From Marsupella aquatica (Eukaryota > Marchantiophyta): a stretch of DNA of 64,000 bases. The translations under genes were made by a program, and so were the position numbers. The notes under the pieces are model-generated. The model was not told where the DNA came from and did no database searches. It saw only the letters and a program-made list of their open reading frames with translations. The DNA lies in the NCBI GenBank assembly GCA_973895155.1, contig OZ316894.1, forward strand, positions 6,882,001 through 6,946,000, in the 5' to 3' direction. This document shows, in pieces, positions 49,349 to 60,984 of this stretch. Within the stretch, counting starts at the first letter, position 1, and every line of letters begins with the position of its first letter.

Positions 49349-52300
49349 TCAGATGCTCTTGAATTCAAACTTCAATTCTACATCCCTGTTTGAGCTGACT
49401 GTGTGCGCGCCGTCGAGTACCTCGCTTGTGCCATCTCTTCGAATCGTGACGAAATGTGAGCAAGGGTTGAGGAGAAACTGGACAGCGGTGGTCTCGTACC
49501 CGGCTAGATGCACTCTTTGAAAGCCAATGAGCTGCTTCAAAGGTAGCCCTCCTTCTCTGGCATTCGGAGGGCTCGCGTACAATAAAATCACTTCGCTCCC
49601 TTCTCTCAATTTCGTGTTGGAAACTATCAGCTCCACTTCAAACTCCATTGCATGACAGAACTGTTTGTTGAAAGTGTCACAGCTGCTGGGGTCCTCGTGG
49701 CAACGCAGCTGTGCTTTACTCGGAGCCATGAGAGGTGCCGATGCTTCTCTACGTCGGCTTTCGCTGCTGAAGGAGTGGACGAAATTGCTGTAGCTCAGTC
49801 CGTCTCCGAATTCGTAGACAGTCTCGCCGGTGTAGAACCGGTGAGTCCGGCCAGGGTAGCCCGAGGCGAGATCAGGTCTCATGTCCATTGTAGTCATCGG
49901 CCAACCCGTAAAAGCCTCTGGATACCATGTCATCGGAAGCCTCCCACCTGTACGAAAGAGCAATGTTGTTTTTGAGACGGTGGCGTGTCATAAAACACGA
50001 CTCACCAACAGAATTTGGGAAACCCTTCAAGCTATTATACACTTGAGAGATTCTTGAACTATCTAAAACAATGACGCGAGAACCAGAAACTATATTACAT
50101 GCACCACCACCGCCGGAAGCACGGTCTCTAGATGACAATTCCGAATTGCTGCCCGATTCATGTTGATGCTACAGACTGTTGAGGTCGACCGTCAAGAGCA
50201 GCATTGTTGGAAATGATAAGTTTCAACTAGAGTTTATAGCACAGCGAATCCATCACGAGGTACGTGTTATCTTTGATTGCAAGTTCTCATGATTCTCATC
50301 CATCACAAGTTGCGTGTTATCTTCAGTTGCAAGTTCTCATGATTCTCTCACCTGGGTTTCTTTCACCGAAAATGATCTGAGCTAGTGCCTGGCCTCCAGC
50401 TTGGCCCGGGTAACCAATCCACAAAATCGCGCCAATGGTCTCTGCGTCTCTTGCAAACTTGATATCCACGGGGCCCCCACTCATCACAACGAGCACAACA
50501 GGCCCTTTGGCATTCGCTGCGACTGACATGATTAGCTCTTGCTGCTGCCCCGGCAGCTGCAAGGTGCTCCGGTCCACGGCCTCCGTTTCCTGAATCTGTC
50601 CAAGCCCCATAACCATAATCGTTGCATCGGCCGTAGCTCCAGCAGACCTTGCAGCTACGGTATCGACTATGAATTTTGCCGATGCACACGCTGTATCAGA
50701 GCATCCAAGCACGTGTTGGATAGATGCCCCCGGCAAATAATCTTTCAGCCCTTGTAAGGGTGTCACATAGGTGCAAGGGTCGCCTGCAGTGAAAAACATT
50801 ATCTTGGGTACCTTAGCCTTGCAACAAGTCATGATGTATTGGCAACACGATTGATGACCGACATAATTGATCTAGTCTAAATGTGAACTCTGGCAAAGAT
50901 GAACTTTAGATCGAGCACGGAGTTACACGCAAGGTTTGAGGCATCGAGGTCACTTTTTTGACCGCATTGGAACAGCATGAATGATGATGAATAAGTCTAA
51001 TTCTCATCTAATTCGCCAAGCGATCACTGCTGAAAATATGTAGGACGGATGATTGGATAGGGTCAGATTTCAAGTGCATCGGTTGTTTATATTTGTGAGC
51101 AAGCAGGCTGTTTAGATGTCAATTAAGGGCATGATGATTTTGAATGATATATCCATAGCTCATGCATTCAAAATGTTCTACTTTCATTTTTGCTTGTGTC
51201 CCTAGCTTGCACTCCATTTGATTGTCTCTCAAACACCCTCCATGAACACATGCAAGTGATGTGACATATGTCCCTAGAACACCACTGGAAAAGATACACA
51301 AATGTCCCAAACAATTAAATTACCAATCATAATTGTAGGTTGACTGTGCAGTTGAATGACAAGTCTGATTTGTTTGTTTATCTTTCAATGCAGGATGTGT
51401 AAAGCGGGGTGTAAAGAGGCCAAGACAATGTAAATAGAGCCTTATATGTACCGTCACATTTTAAATGGTGTCACTCTCCACCAAACTGGTAGAGGCACAT
51501 AAGGATAGAGCTTTGGACCAATTATTTTGCAAGTCATTAACATGCCAGGTCTCTCTAGTTAGCCATATATAGAGTTTATATGATGACATCTATTATGCGA
51601 AGATGTTTGGGACAAGTGAAAATCTTGTATTTTTTTTAACGGGACATATTACACCATTATGGGAGACGTTACACCATTCACAAAATCCATCAAAAATACT
51701 AGCCATATATATAGTTTATATGATGACATCTATTATGGGAAGATGTTTGGGACAAGTGAAAATCTTGTATTTTTTTTAACGGGACATATTACACCATTAT
51801 GGGAGACGTTACACCATTCACAAAATACATCAAAAATACTAAGATAGTGTTGGGGCGCTTGCTTTATATTTCTTGCTTCTCATGACATATTACACCTTGG
51901 CATGAGACACTATTACACCATAAAGATTCTCTATATTAGCTACTTTGTTTCAATCACAAAGAACATGTCCCATAACAGCAGGGTTACCGGTGTTAAAATT
52001 ATTGAGACTCAAACACCTTATGGTGTATATTGTCTCTTTTTTTGTAGTGGTTTAGCCTGGAAAATACCTGCGTAGTTCCCCACCATGGTATTTAGGCTAT
52101 CATTCGCATTCGGCCCAATGACCGCCATGTTTTTAATCTTGTCTCTTGAAAGCGGGAGAACATTGTTATCATTCTTCAACAGCACAATGCCCTGAACCGC
52201 GGCTTCTACGGTCAACCTTTGGTGGTCCTCAGAGCACACATCGGCTGATCCAAGAGCGTTGTAATTGCGATTATTCTTGGATTCGATATCGAACAATCCC

Positions 52301-55213
52301 AAGCGAAATTGCACAGTAAAAGAGCGAGCAAGAGCGACGTTGAGTTCATCCTCGGTGATCAGGTCGTTACTAAGAGCTTCACTTGAGAACTCTGGAAATG
52401 CATCGCCACAATTGAGGTCCATTCCTGCATGAAGAGAAGACAGTGCGTCCGTAAACTGTACCCTGATGTAGAGAATTCGACGGGTACAGTAATCGAATCG
52501 GAAATTGGGCATGGTGTACTAGGACCTTGACGTACCTGCCTTCAACACAAGAGCTATCGCGTGCTCAGGGTCTGCGTACTTGTGATTTGCATAGATTGTC
52601 TGCACGGCATCGCAGTCTGAAACAACGTACCTGCAGCCCCAATTGCAAAATCTAAGACAATGACATTGCCGACCAAGATTTTTCACAGTTCCGTGCCTTC
52701 TACGTCGAGATTCAATATATTACACGGACCTTTGAAACGTTGTAAGTACGATGGAGGACTGGTGATCATGATCGGTAGAATGACCAATAAACATGAATCA
52801 GCACATACCCATCAAAGCCCCATGTGTTTCTGGCGATGGTAGTGAGGAGGTTAGGGTCAGCACAAGTAGGGACTCCGTTCACTTCATTGTACGAGCACAT
52901 GAGACCACTTGCACGGCCTTTCTGGATGCAACTCTTGAACGGAGGGTTGAAAGTATCTTCAAGATCCTGCTGAGTGACCTGCTCACCATAATGGGCCACC
53001 ATGTAAATGTAATTTGAATCACAATGTAACAATCCAAGAATTTCGCCTCAGATTAGAAGGTTACTTAATTGATTAAATTGATTCGGCTTTTCAAGTGTAT
53101 GTCAAGTACTCTGTGTGATTTGGCACCTTGGTCCTTTCTGCGAGTTACTGAGTTGAAGTCCACTTACCACCGCGTCAAACCCATAGCGCTCGATACCGTT
53201 CCAAGCTTCTAAGTCGTAGGCTGCGAAGTGTTTGCAGCATGCGGATATCTTTAGCTGGACCGGAGCAGGGCTGCTGGTGTTGCCTGTGTAGCTGTCGGGC
53301 TCCTGGAGTCCTCGCACAAAGTACTCGGCGTAAACGCCGGTGAGATGTGGATCTTCTCCAGGCGTCTCCTGGCCTCGTCCCCACCTCGGATCTCGAAATA
53401 TGTTTATGTTGGGAGTCCAGTACGTCAACCCTCCCTGCCCAGCGTTATGAAACGCTCGAGCCTCAGTCGAAATCGCCTGTTAGGTCCAAAACTCGTTATG
53501 GATGGACACGAACGTCAGGTTTGTTCATGATCAAAGAAGTTCAAAACGTCTTACACCTTGACATCGAAGACGTAAGAGCCTGCAGAATTCTGGACACTAC
53601 TGAGAATTCTTAGGATCAAAGAGGGCCCTCAGCTCAAGCCAATATATGTAAACTAAGGCCACAGTTCTCGATTTCCTCCGTGCAAAAAACACATTGCATC
53701 TTTTAATTTACACAAAATGTGGTTATGCTAGGAGAGCGGTGAGGACAAACCGCACGAGACTGGACGTTCAGGTCATGAGTTTTGGGGAAATACGTCGAGA
53801 GGCACGTACACCCTTGAACGAGGTTCAGTGAGGGCTCACGTGGACGTTCAGGAAAGTGTCAACGGACCAACCGAAGCTAAGTTTCTGAAAAGCTGAACAT
53901 CGAAATGCCTGCATGCTGCCAATGATGAAAGTCCTGTGAGACTTGTTCAAGACATATTATCAAGCTCTACAAGATGCAGTCTGTAAGTGCATCAGGTCAC
54001 GGGGAGAAATCCGGCCAGAACATTGACATAGATTCAACTTTGGACTATGACCACTACCAGCCATTAATCTGGAGGGTTATGCCTTGTTTGGAGCTATTTC
54101 TAAACGTTCTGCAAGCGAAGGGATGTCATCAGAGATATGTGCCACACACTATGACACTCGGCGAGTTGTGATAGAAATTTCGTTAATTTTAGCACGCAAC
54201 CGAGCCGTGTAATTGCCGCTCGTCGTCCAGAACCGGAACCAGATCCTAACAAAAGAATGATTCCGGAATGACAATGAACGATTAGAATACAATCGAGGAC
54301 GAAGACTGGTGAACCCAACTCTGCCGAGAATAACAGAAGCAATGATATACTGCTCGATCTGGTCCACTGTTCCTCTGCTAACAAGATTCCGTTGTCGAAA
54401 TGAGATACAAATAACTCACGGGACGGCTATATCTGGAGCGGACTCAAACTGAACAGAGCATTTGATTTTCACCCACACATGAGATTGATGAAGACTGAAC
54501 AGGTAAGTCTAGCTCGGAAATTAGAGCGCGACGTTGGTTGACCAGCTCGGAATTTTGAGAAATCGACTGAGTTTCAACTGAACAGAGAATTTGTGAACGA
54601 CCGTTTAGACAGGGGAGAATGACAGCAGACGGCCCGAGGTTAGGGGATCATTCAAGAGAGAAGTAAGGAGCGTCTTCTCCACCGTCCAGTACGTTAAATA
54701 GGGACCTCGATCTTTCTCTTCTCTCAAAGATACTTGACAGATTTGGACATTAACTAATTAAAAGTTCCCAGCGAAAACATTTGACAAACATTTATCTGAA
54801 AACCAGACCTGAGGCCCCACCTTGCCAATCTCATTGAAGAGCGTCTGATTGAAGGAAGCTGCAGTCAGAATGGGCTGAGGGAAACTGGTGGCCGAGTGGA
54901 TGGGTCCACTGAACGAAACTCCGGGACTGTGTGCCACTCCGTGGAGCCCTTCATTCTGCCATTCGTAACTAGGAATCCCCAGCCGGGCAACTCCAGAAGC
55001 AGCGTTCACCAGCAACCCGAGCTTCTCCTCCACTGTCAGTGTGGCGACCAGATTCCCCACTCGAATGTTAATGTCCAGAGATTGATCGCAGAAGGGGTAG
55101 TAGGTACTGCTGCTTCCCTCAAGCTCGCTGCATGCGTGATTTGCACTTGCTCGGACACTTACAAGGGCAGTTATCATAGCCAATACTGTTATACGAACAA
55201 GCAGGCCCCCCAT
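49349..55213 (-). CDS. Secreted GH3 beta-D-xylosidase (possibly bifunctional alpha-L-arabinofuranosidase), seven exons
   Basis: The predicted protein has 784 residues from the methionine at 55213; an in-frame ATG at 55252 would add 13. Exons, in transcript order, are 55213-54821, 53476-53168, 52978-52809, 52630-52536, 52424-52068, 50783-50352 and 49947-49349, all phases matching. A signal peptide is visible ([19 protein letters not shown]), favouring 55213 as the start. GH3 landmarks are [54 protein letters not shown] and the nucleophile Asp296 in [10 protein letters not shown]. The C-terminal domains show [23 protein letters not shown] and [10 protein letters not shown], with a fibronectin III-like end. 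Plant enzymes of this group release xylose and arabinose from xylan and arabinoxylan in the cell wall; the exact specificity here is not determined. Length is typical of the family. The fifth intron (52067-50784) contains a recent tandem duplication. Confidence 0.93.
51561..51840. repeat. Tandem duplication of 140 bp in a beta-xylosidase intron
   Basis: Copies at 51561-51700 and 51701-51840 begin with agccatatata and end with catcaaaaatact. They differ at only a few positions, including gcga/ggga and tccat/tacat, so the duplication is recent. It lies inside the intron between the fifth and sixth exons and does not touch splice sites. Confidence 0.92.
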
Positions 55214-55252
55214 GGCTGAGCTAGAATTGTGTATGAGCAAGACTGAATGCAC

Positions 55253-55794
55253 AAGGTGTGCCTAACTCATCCTTCCTATGCTTTGCTTGCGCTTGCAAAG
55301 CATTATTTATATACATTGCCAAAGCTGCAGACAGTAGCATAGAGCCCATCGATCCGGTTCTACTTCCAGTTAGACTGTATTACTGCCTATGCTTTCTCGT
55401 TCTAGATGTCTATCCATTGTAGTTATTGTCTATCCCTGTCCAAAAGTACTGATCTGGTCCCTTGCTCAAATTAGCTGAGCATGCATCCATGCCGTCATGT
55501 AATTATCTAGATCCACTGCTAAAACCAGCCAAAACATAAGTGCAGTACGAAAAATTAGCCAACATAGATTTCACTAGATTTTCACATAGGCTGCTAATTG
55601 AGCATGAGTCCGAGTTTGTAGCTCCTATCAACTCAGTTTTGTCACCTTGCCACCCATTTTTGGTGGAATTACTACTTTGCCTATGTTTAGAATGCCATTG
55701 TTCTAACCCAGGAATAACCGAAGTTAGATCTTTTGGAATCAATGGCTTAAATTGCCTCCCTCTCCCCTACGAATGGGAACGATTGGATCTTTTG
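55253..55794. other. Promoter region of the beta-xylosidase gene
   Basis: The stretch holds the TATA box at 55305-55313 and A/T-rich upstream sequence. I see no gene. It borders the degraded exon copy that starts near 55,795. Confidence 0.4.
55305..55313 (-). promoter_or_regulatory. TATA box of the beta-xylosidase gene
   Basis: On the minus strand this reads TATATAAAT, embedded in aatgtatataaataatgc. It is about 90 bp upstream of the start codon at 55213, which is a normal distance for a plant TATA box with a short leader. There is no other strong TATA candidate between it and the start. Confidence 0.6.
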
Positions 55795-56640
55795 GAACGC
55801 ATGGGTGGCTTTGAGCCATATGCAGATTAATCAGATTTCTCTCACAACTCTATTTTGAGCAATACAAAGGAAGGCTGTTCACGTCAATCTGTATGATCAT
55901 TATTAATATGTGCAGGAGGAGTCCATACTTTTCGACATCGATAACTCACATAGAAATTGTGGGCAGGTGATGCTGATTATCCCCTAGCAAAATTTCTATT
56001 TGAAAGAAAGCGCTTGGAAATGGACTTCCCTCTAATATGCCACTCATGAAAACTAAGCAAGATGGTCGTGGGAGTCACCTTTACAGCGACATTCATGGGC
56101 GCCATATATTGAGACGAGCAGAGACTCCCAAAACATTGGATGTGCAGTCCCCAACTGTACCAATTTAATGTACACGAGTGGGAGAAGCAGACGAGAAAAA
56201 ACTCCTGGTACAGCGGAATGGCAGTGGGGAGAAAACTCGCAATCTTAATGAACGTCTCTTGGTGCCATCAAGTGGTCATCCAAGCATCCGAAAAATTCCA
56301 CGAGAAATGGAGTACCTTGCTCCTCTCCACTCTAAGTACAATCGAACTGTGCAGAGGAAACGATCATCACATAAACGAAAGCTCCATCTGAACTGGGGCA
56401 GCTACTCAATATATCTGATTATAGAAATCTGGCAGGGAATCCACTATATCATTGGGGTTTAAATCGTCTCCAGTACTCTGGTCAGATTAATTGCATGCCC
56501 TTAATTTTAGAGATCAAAATGCTTTCCATTGAAGTGACATTTCTCTGGGACTGGGTTTTAATTCATCACGATTTCTTACAACTGCACTGGTTGAGTCGTA
56601 GACGAGCCCGTGGCTTTTTGGATGTTGAACTGAGGCTGAG
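55795..56640 (+). pseudogene. Degraded DNA-level copy of the first-exon region of the coiled-coil gene
   Basis: This segment aligns collinearly with about 38,650-39,470. The match includes sequence upstream of the coding exon (ttgagccatatg..., ctcacaactctatttt), the exon, and the start of intron 1 (ctgcactggttga). The presence of flanking intron and upstream sequence shows a genomic duplication rather than a retrocopy. The copy keeps ATGCCACTCATG but has an in-frame TAA near 56,166, a frame shift soon after, and a lost splice donor (aaacgaaagc where the parent has aaacgtacgc at 39211-39220). None of the other eleven exons is present. It cannot encode the parent product. Confidence 0.85.
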
Positions 56641-56934
56641 TCTACAACAATGAGAGGGATAAATTGAGCAATCCGTTTCCCTGCTCTCTTCCAAGATTTA
56701 CGTTTAGATTCATCACTCTGTTCATGTCAATTGGCCGGTGAGGTTGAGAGGTGACCTGCAAAGTTAAGAGGCCACGGACTCTTTCCAATCCTAGACTTCT
56801 CCCAATACTACATGTACTTCTCCTAATCCTCATGCACTGGGGTGGGTCCCCAAAATGCTGATATGAGTGAACATTTTAGTTTTGGCCACCTCTCTTGCAA
56901 GGACATGTGACTCTGTTCTCATTTTGTTATAGAG

Positions 56935-57850
56935 TACTAGCCCGATTTCTCTGCGTTGCACAGAAAATGTTAAGGTGAAAAAAAATGTTGTCATGAAGAA
57001 AAGATGTTGGTGTGAAAAAAGTTTTCAATGAGAGAAAAAGATATGGAGGCAAACAAAAAAATGTAGGTGTGAAAAAGTTGTTGATGAGAGAAAAAGATGT
57101 CGAGGTAGGAAAAGAAGTCAAAGTGAAAAAAAGATGCGAGGAGAGAAAAGATGGCAAGGTGTGAAAAAATGTAAAAATGAAGAAAACATGATGTCAAGAA
57201 GAGAAAAGATGTCGAGGGTGAGGGAAAGATGTGGTGGTGAAGTAAAGAACACCAACAATACATGTGCATTGCACAAGAGATGTTGAGGTGAATAAAATAT
57301 GTTGAAAGGAGAAAAAAATGTCAAGGTGAGGCAAAGTCATGATCGAGAAACTGCAAAAAAGTGCAGGCAAACTCATTAATTTCCTATACGCCACAAAAAA
57401 GATATAGCATAAAACATGTCATTGTTGCAAAAATGTTATCATTTTATGGTTATTATTGTGAACGCGTTATTGTTGAGGAGTATGAAGATACGAACATGGA
57501 GATGCAAGATAGGTGACAGTGGCCATTACATCATGGAGTGGTAGCATGATCACCCAAAAAAACCATGCAATTTTTATTAAAATTTTTAATACACGAATAT
57601 ATACACTTTGTCTTCACCAAAATATATACACTTTGTTATCATTTTATGGTTATTATTGTGAACCTCACTTTATAAGGCAGGAAAATACAAAACTATCTCA
57701 CTTTATCTTCTTTTCTATTTTTCCCTACCTTTTTCATTATTCTCTTCCTCAATTTTTGTTCCTTTTTTCCTTTATCTAGCACTCCTTTTTTTTTCCTCCA
57801 TGCCAATTTCTTGCTATATCTTTGGATAGTGCTTTATCTTTATATCTTAG
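56935..57850. repeat. Dispersed A/G-rich repeat, copy 2
   Basis: It opens with actagcccgatttctctgcg and ttgcacag, then carries many gatgt-aaggtgag-like units, then gatgtcattgttgc-like sequence and finally a pyrimidine-rich stretch. This is the same block order as at 1-850. The opening, read on the minus strand, is a short imperfect hairpin followed by CTAG, which resembles the 3' end of plant Helitrons. That class is a hypothesis. There is no coding capacity. Confidence 0.6.
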
Positions 57851-59609
57851 CAATACTAGATATTAGTGAATTTTCTTAATATACGAGTGTGTGTGTATAG
57901 CCTCTTTATCTCCTACTTTGAAAAAAAAATGCAAATATCACTCAAATATATTTATTTTTACTTGCATGTGGTTCCTACAAATTAATCTTTGTAGTTGACC
58001 CCCGGAGCCTCCCTCCCTTCCTGACCCACGCCTGCATCAGGGAGGGAGGGGAGGGCTGCCCAGCCTGCATCACGGGAGGCTGCCTGAGTGGTGTTCATGG
58101 TCTGAGTCAAGGCAATGGAGTGTGTCTGATTGAGGCACATGCATGAGGGTATGAGGTGACGGAGGCACAGGCCACAAGGAGGAGAGAGTGGGGGAGGAGG
58201 GTTTACTGTCCAATCGGGACAAGCTATTTCATATTAAAAAGCAGTCAAAAAATTCACAAGACATACAAAAGAATAAACCCCAATAAGGCGCATGTCAACT
58301 TTAATAAACCACACCTGCCCCTATAAAGGGCTACGGGTAACCCGTAGTTCTCATTCTAAAGAGTATAAGTTCAGAAATGGGTTTTGAGTTCCAGAAATGG
58401 TGCTGACTGCAAAACTTTTTTTTGACAAGTACTCCACAAAAGGTGCTAGGTTTCCACCTTTTATGGTGAGGAGTGACATATGGAATGAGGCTTTTATAGT
58501 GGCAGGTGTGGTTTAATAAATAAGTGTCAATAAAAAAATCACTTGACCAGGTGAGAACGGATTCACCAAAGAGCAACATTGTTAAGTTTATGATATCACA
58601 TCGGCTACTAAAAATTAGCAAGCATGGGTCTGAGATCTTCTGCAAATTAACAGCTTCAGGCTTTCCTATTAGCTGAGGTTTGTTAGTAGCTGGCTCGGAA
58701 AAATAAAAAGGGCCACCTACAAAAGTCTGGAAGCAAGTTAAAACAATTTTTCAAAGGTATATGCTTGATGGGGGACCTTTGGTAGAACATTTTTATCTGA
58801 TGAGACCTACTAAACTTTTGTTCCCAAATAGGACCCCTCTTAATGAGCCAGACAATTGGTCCTTGTTGCAGCCATGGTTGACCACAAAGTTCACAGTTAG
58901 TAGACGTAGATGACCACACTATCAATAGAAATTAGTCATAGGGACTGCTACAAGAACATGTGACAAAAATATGTCAAAAGGGTCCTACTTTGTAACAAAA
59001 GTTTCAGAGGGTCCCATCAGGTAAAACTGGTCAGGGATCCCATCAAGCAATATCTCCAACTTTTCATTATCAAAGATTGCCAACAAGTTACAACTCTCAC
59101 CTGTTATGACAAGAGGATACATTCTCTCCTGACATACACCTTTTGGATTTTATAATTATGCCGGAACAAGATGTCTGCACAAGGGAACTGTCTAGAAGAT
59201 AGAACATTGAGGGAACATGCCTATCCGAGTCTTGGACATCATTTTCCATACCCCTTATTGTCAAAACCAATATGCCTACACTAGCTTGGATAAGAATTCC
59301 TGGACAAGAACATGCATATATCCATTACCAGCTTTGCTCTGACATAGACGTGTATATGTCATGTCACAGAAGTTCCCACCTGGCTACTCTAGTGTCTTTG
59401 TCATAGGATGAAAAATATGAGCCATTTATAGCTACTAAATTTGACACTTGTTGTTCTTTGGCTGTGTGATCAATACTCATAAATTAAGGACACATTGGAT
59501 GGGTAAAGTTGTAAAGAGGTAGCAAGGGTCGCCTTCACATCATTTCACTTTAGGGCTGCTCTTGAACAAAATAATTGTTCTTAGTTGAGATAGCTTTTCT
59601 GTGCGGGTC

Positions 59610-59980
59610 TTAAAGAAAATCAATGAACGTACGTTGCAGGATATCATGTGATCTCCCTATGACAGACTCTTGTAAGAGCCACTATCCGAGCCACTATCCC
59701 TGACAAAAGCCAGGTTTCACCATTTTTAGTATCTTTTTCCTGATACTGTGAAGTAAAGTCTCACCATAGAGGAAAAGAATGTGAAAAAGAGAAGGAATGT
59801 GAAAAAGAGAGAAATCTTGGACACTCCTTTCATATGGCCAGTGGTGGTTTAAACCACACCTTCCACTAGAGAGCACTTTTGGTAACTTTTAGACTTACTC
59901 ATCTCACATGTTGGCAAGTTGAGCGCCATGACTCTATTCTTTTTTAAGGGACCAGCTCACTTAGAAAGGAGAGCAGCCGA
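59610..59980. repeat. Diverged direct repeat, partner at 61,475-61,670
   Basis: Shared blocks in the same order are ttgcaggatatcatgt, ttccacta/tccacttta, ctcatctcacatgttggcaag and agggaccagctcacttagaaaggaga. The partner lies about 1.9 kb downstream in the same orientation. Similarity is partial, and no TG...CA ends or target duplications are seen, so the pair is not called as LTRs. Confidence 0.6.
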
Positions 59981-60039
59981 TGCTGAAGGCATGATTGGGT
60001 GAAAGGAGGGCAGCCGATGCTGAAGGCGTGATTGGGTTA
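59965..60039. repeat. Tandem duplication of about 37 bp
   Basis: Two copies of aaaggag-gcagccgatgctgaaggc-tgattgggt lie at 59965-60001 and 60002-60039 with very few differences. Confidence 0.85.
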
Positions 60040-60125
60040 TAAGCTATATACCGTACTCAATTACTCATCCTGGAACATGAGTAGTTATTTTTTTGTCCTG
60101 TAGTCATGAATCAGGAGATAAGACA

Positions 60126-60273
60126 TGCACAAAAAAGCAATTTATAGTTTGAAAGAAAAAGGTATTGGCAAAAGATCGGGGTTGTACTCAATGAGGGATG
60201 CAGAGAAAAAAAAGCAACTTTAAATTTTGAAAGAAAGCAGTCTTGGCAAAAGATGGGGTGTGTATTCAATGCG
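60126..60273. repeat. Tandem duplication of about 73 bp
   Basis: Two diverged copies, each containing ttggcaaaagat-ggg and tattcaatg or tactcaatg, lie at 60126-60198 and 60199-60273. Confidence 0.75.
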
Positions 60274-60438
60274 TACTAGGGGTGTCCAAGGCAATAGGCA
60301 TTCTTAGAGAGCACAACTTCTTAAATACGTACATTAACAAAAATGGTCTTAAACGCATTGACGTATCTGCAGGGGGCAGCCTGGCCCTCATGATCTAGGG
60401 TTATTAGTAGGATCCAATGGTTTGTTTCGAACTCTATG

Positions 60439-60984
60439 TGTTGGAGGCTCCATCCCTGTGGGGCCTTCCAAGAGTGTACAGAAGCATCTGGTGGGGCTCG
60501 ATGCTGTGCTTGGTGTGGAGGCTCAATTGGGAGAACTAGATGCTTTGCTGTGGATATGGTTATGCTCTTTGTTTTGGGTGCTCAATACATATGGAGGTTG
60601 CATATGCTGTGGAGGTGTGGTTGCTGCGGAGTGGAGGTCTTGATGCTGAGGGCCAGGGAGTTGGATCTATTACCTTGAGCGCCAGGGAGGCACTAGGAGT
60701 CGCAAAATGCTTAGTTCCCTATCTGTGAGTTGATATCCTCACTTTCATGCCATTCATGTGAGTTGGGTGAATGAGTGAATTGAGTTCTATGGTCACATGC
60801 TTAGTGGGTTGTATCAAGGCTAGACTTTGAAGTGAAAGTGGAGCTATATTTTGAGCTATGTATTGCAGGTTGAAGCTTTGAATCTATTGGATTGAAACCT
60901 GTTCTATTCAGTGAAAATTGTATTGCTCCCGCGGACTTCAGTACATTGTACTATTTTTTAACTCTCGGCTGCGTATTGTCCTCA
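60439..60984 (+). mobile_element. Possible solo or partial LTR
   Basis: The segment starts TGTTGG and ends CCTCA, and it has the composition of a plant LTR. Directly after it, aggtatgcagagctc resembles a primer-binding site for initiator methionine tRNA (ggtatcagagc) with one extra base. No gag or pol frame follows and no second LTR is visible in the window. The call is weak. Confidence 0.25.

Noticed and set aside
60422-60728. Small genes from overlapping plus-strand frames
   Set aside because: Three overlapping Gly/Cys/Leu-rich frames come from the same G/T-rich repeat sequence and lie inside the LTR-like segment.
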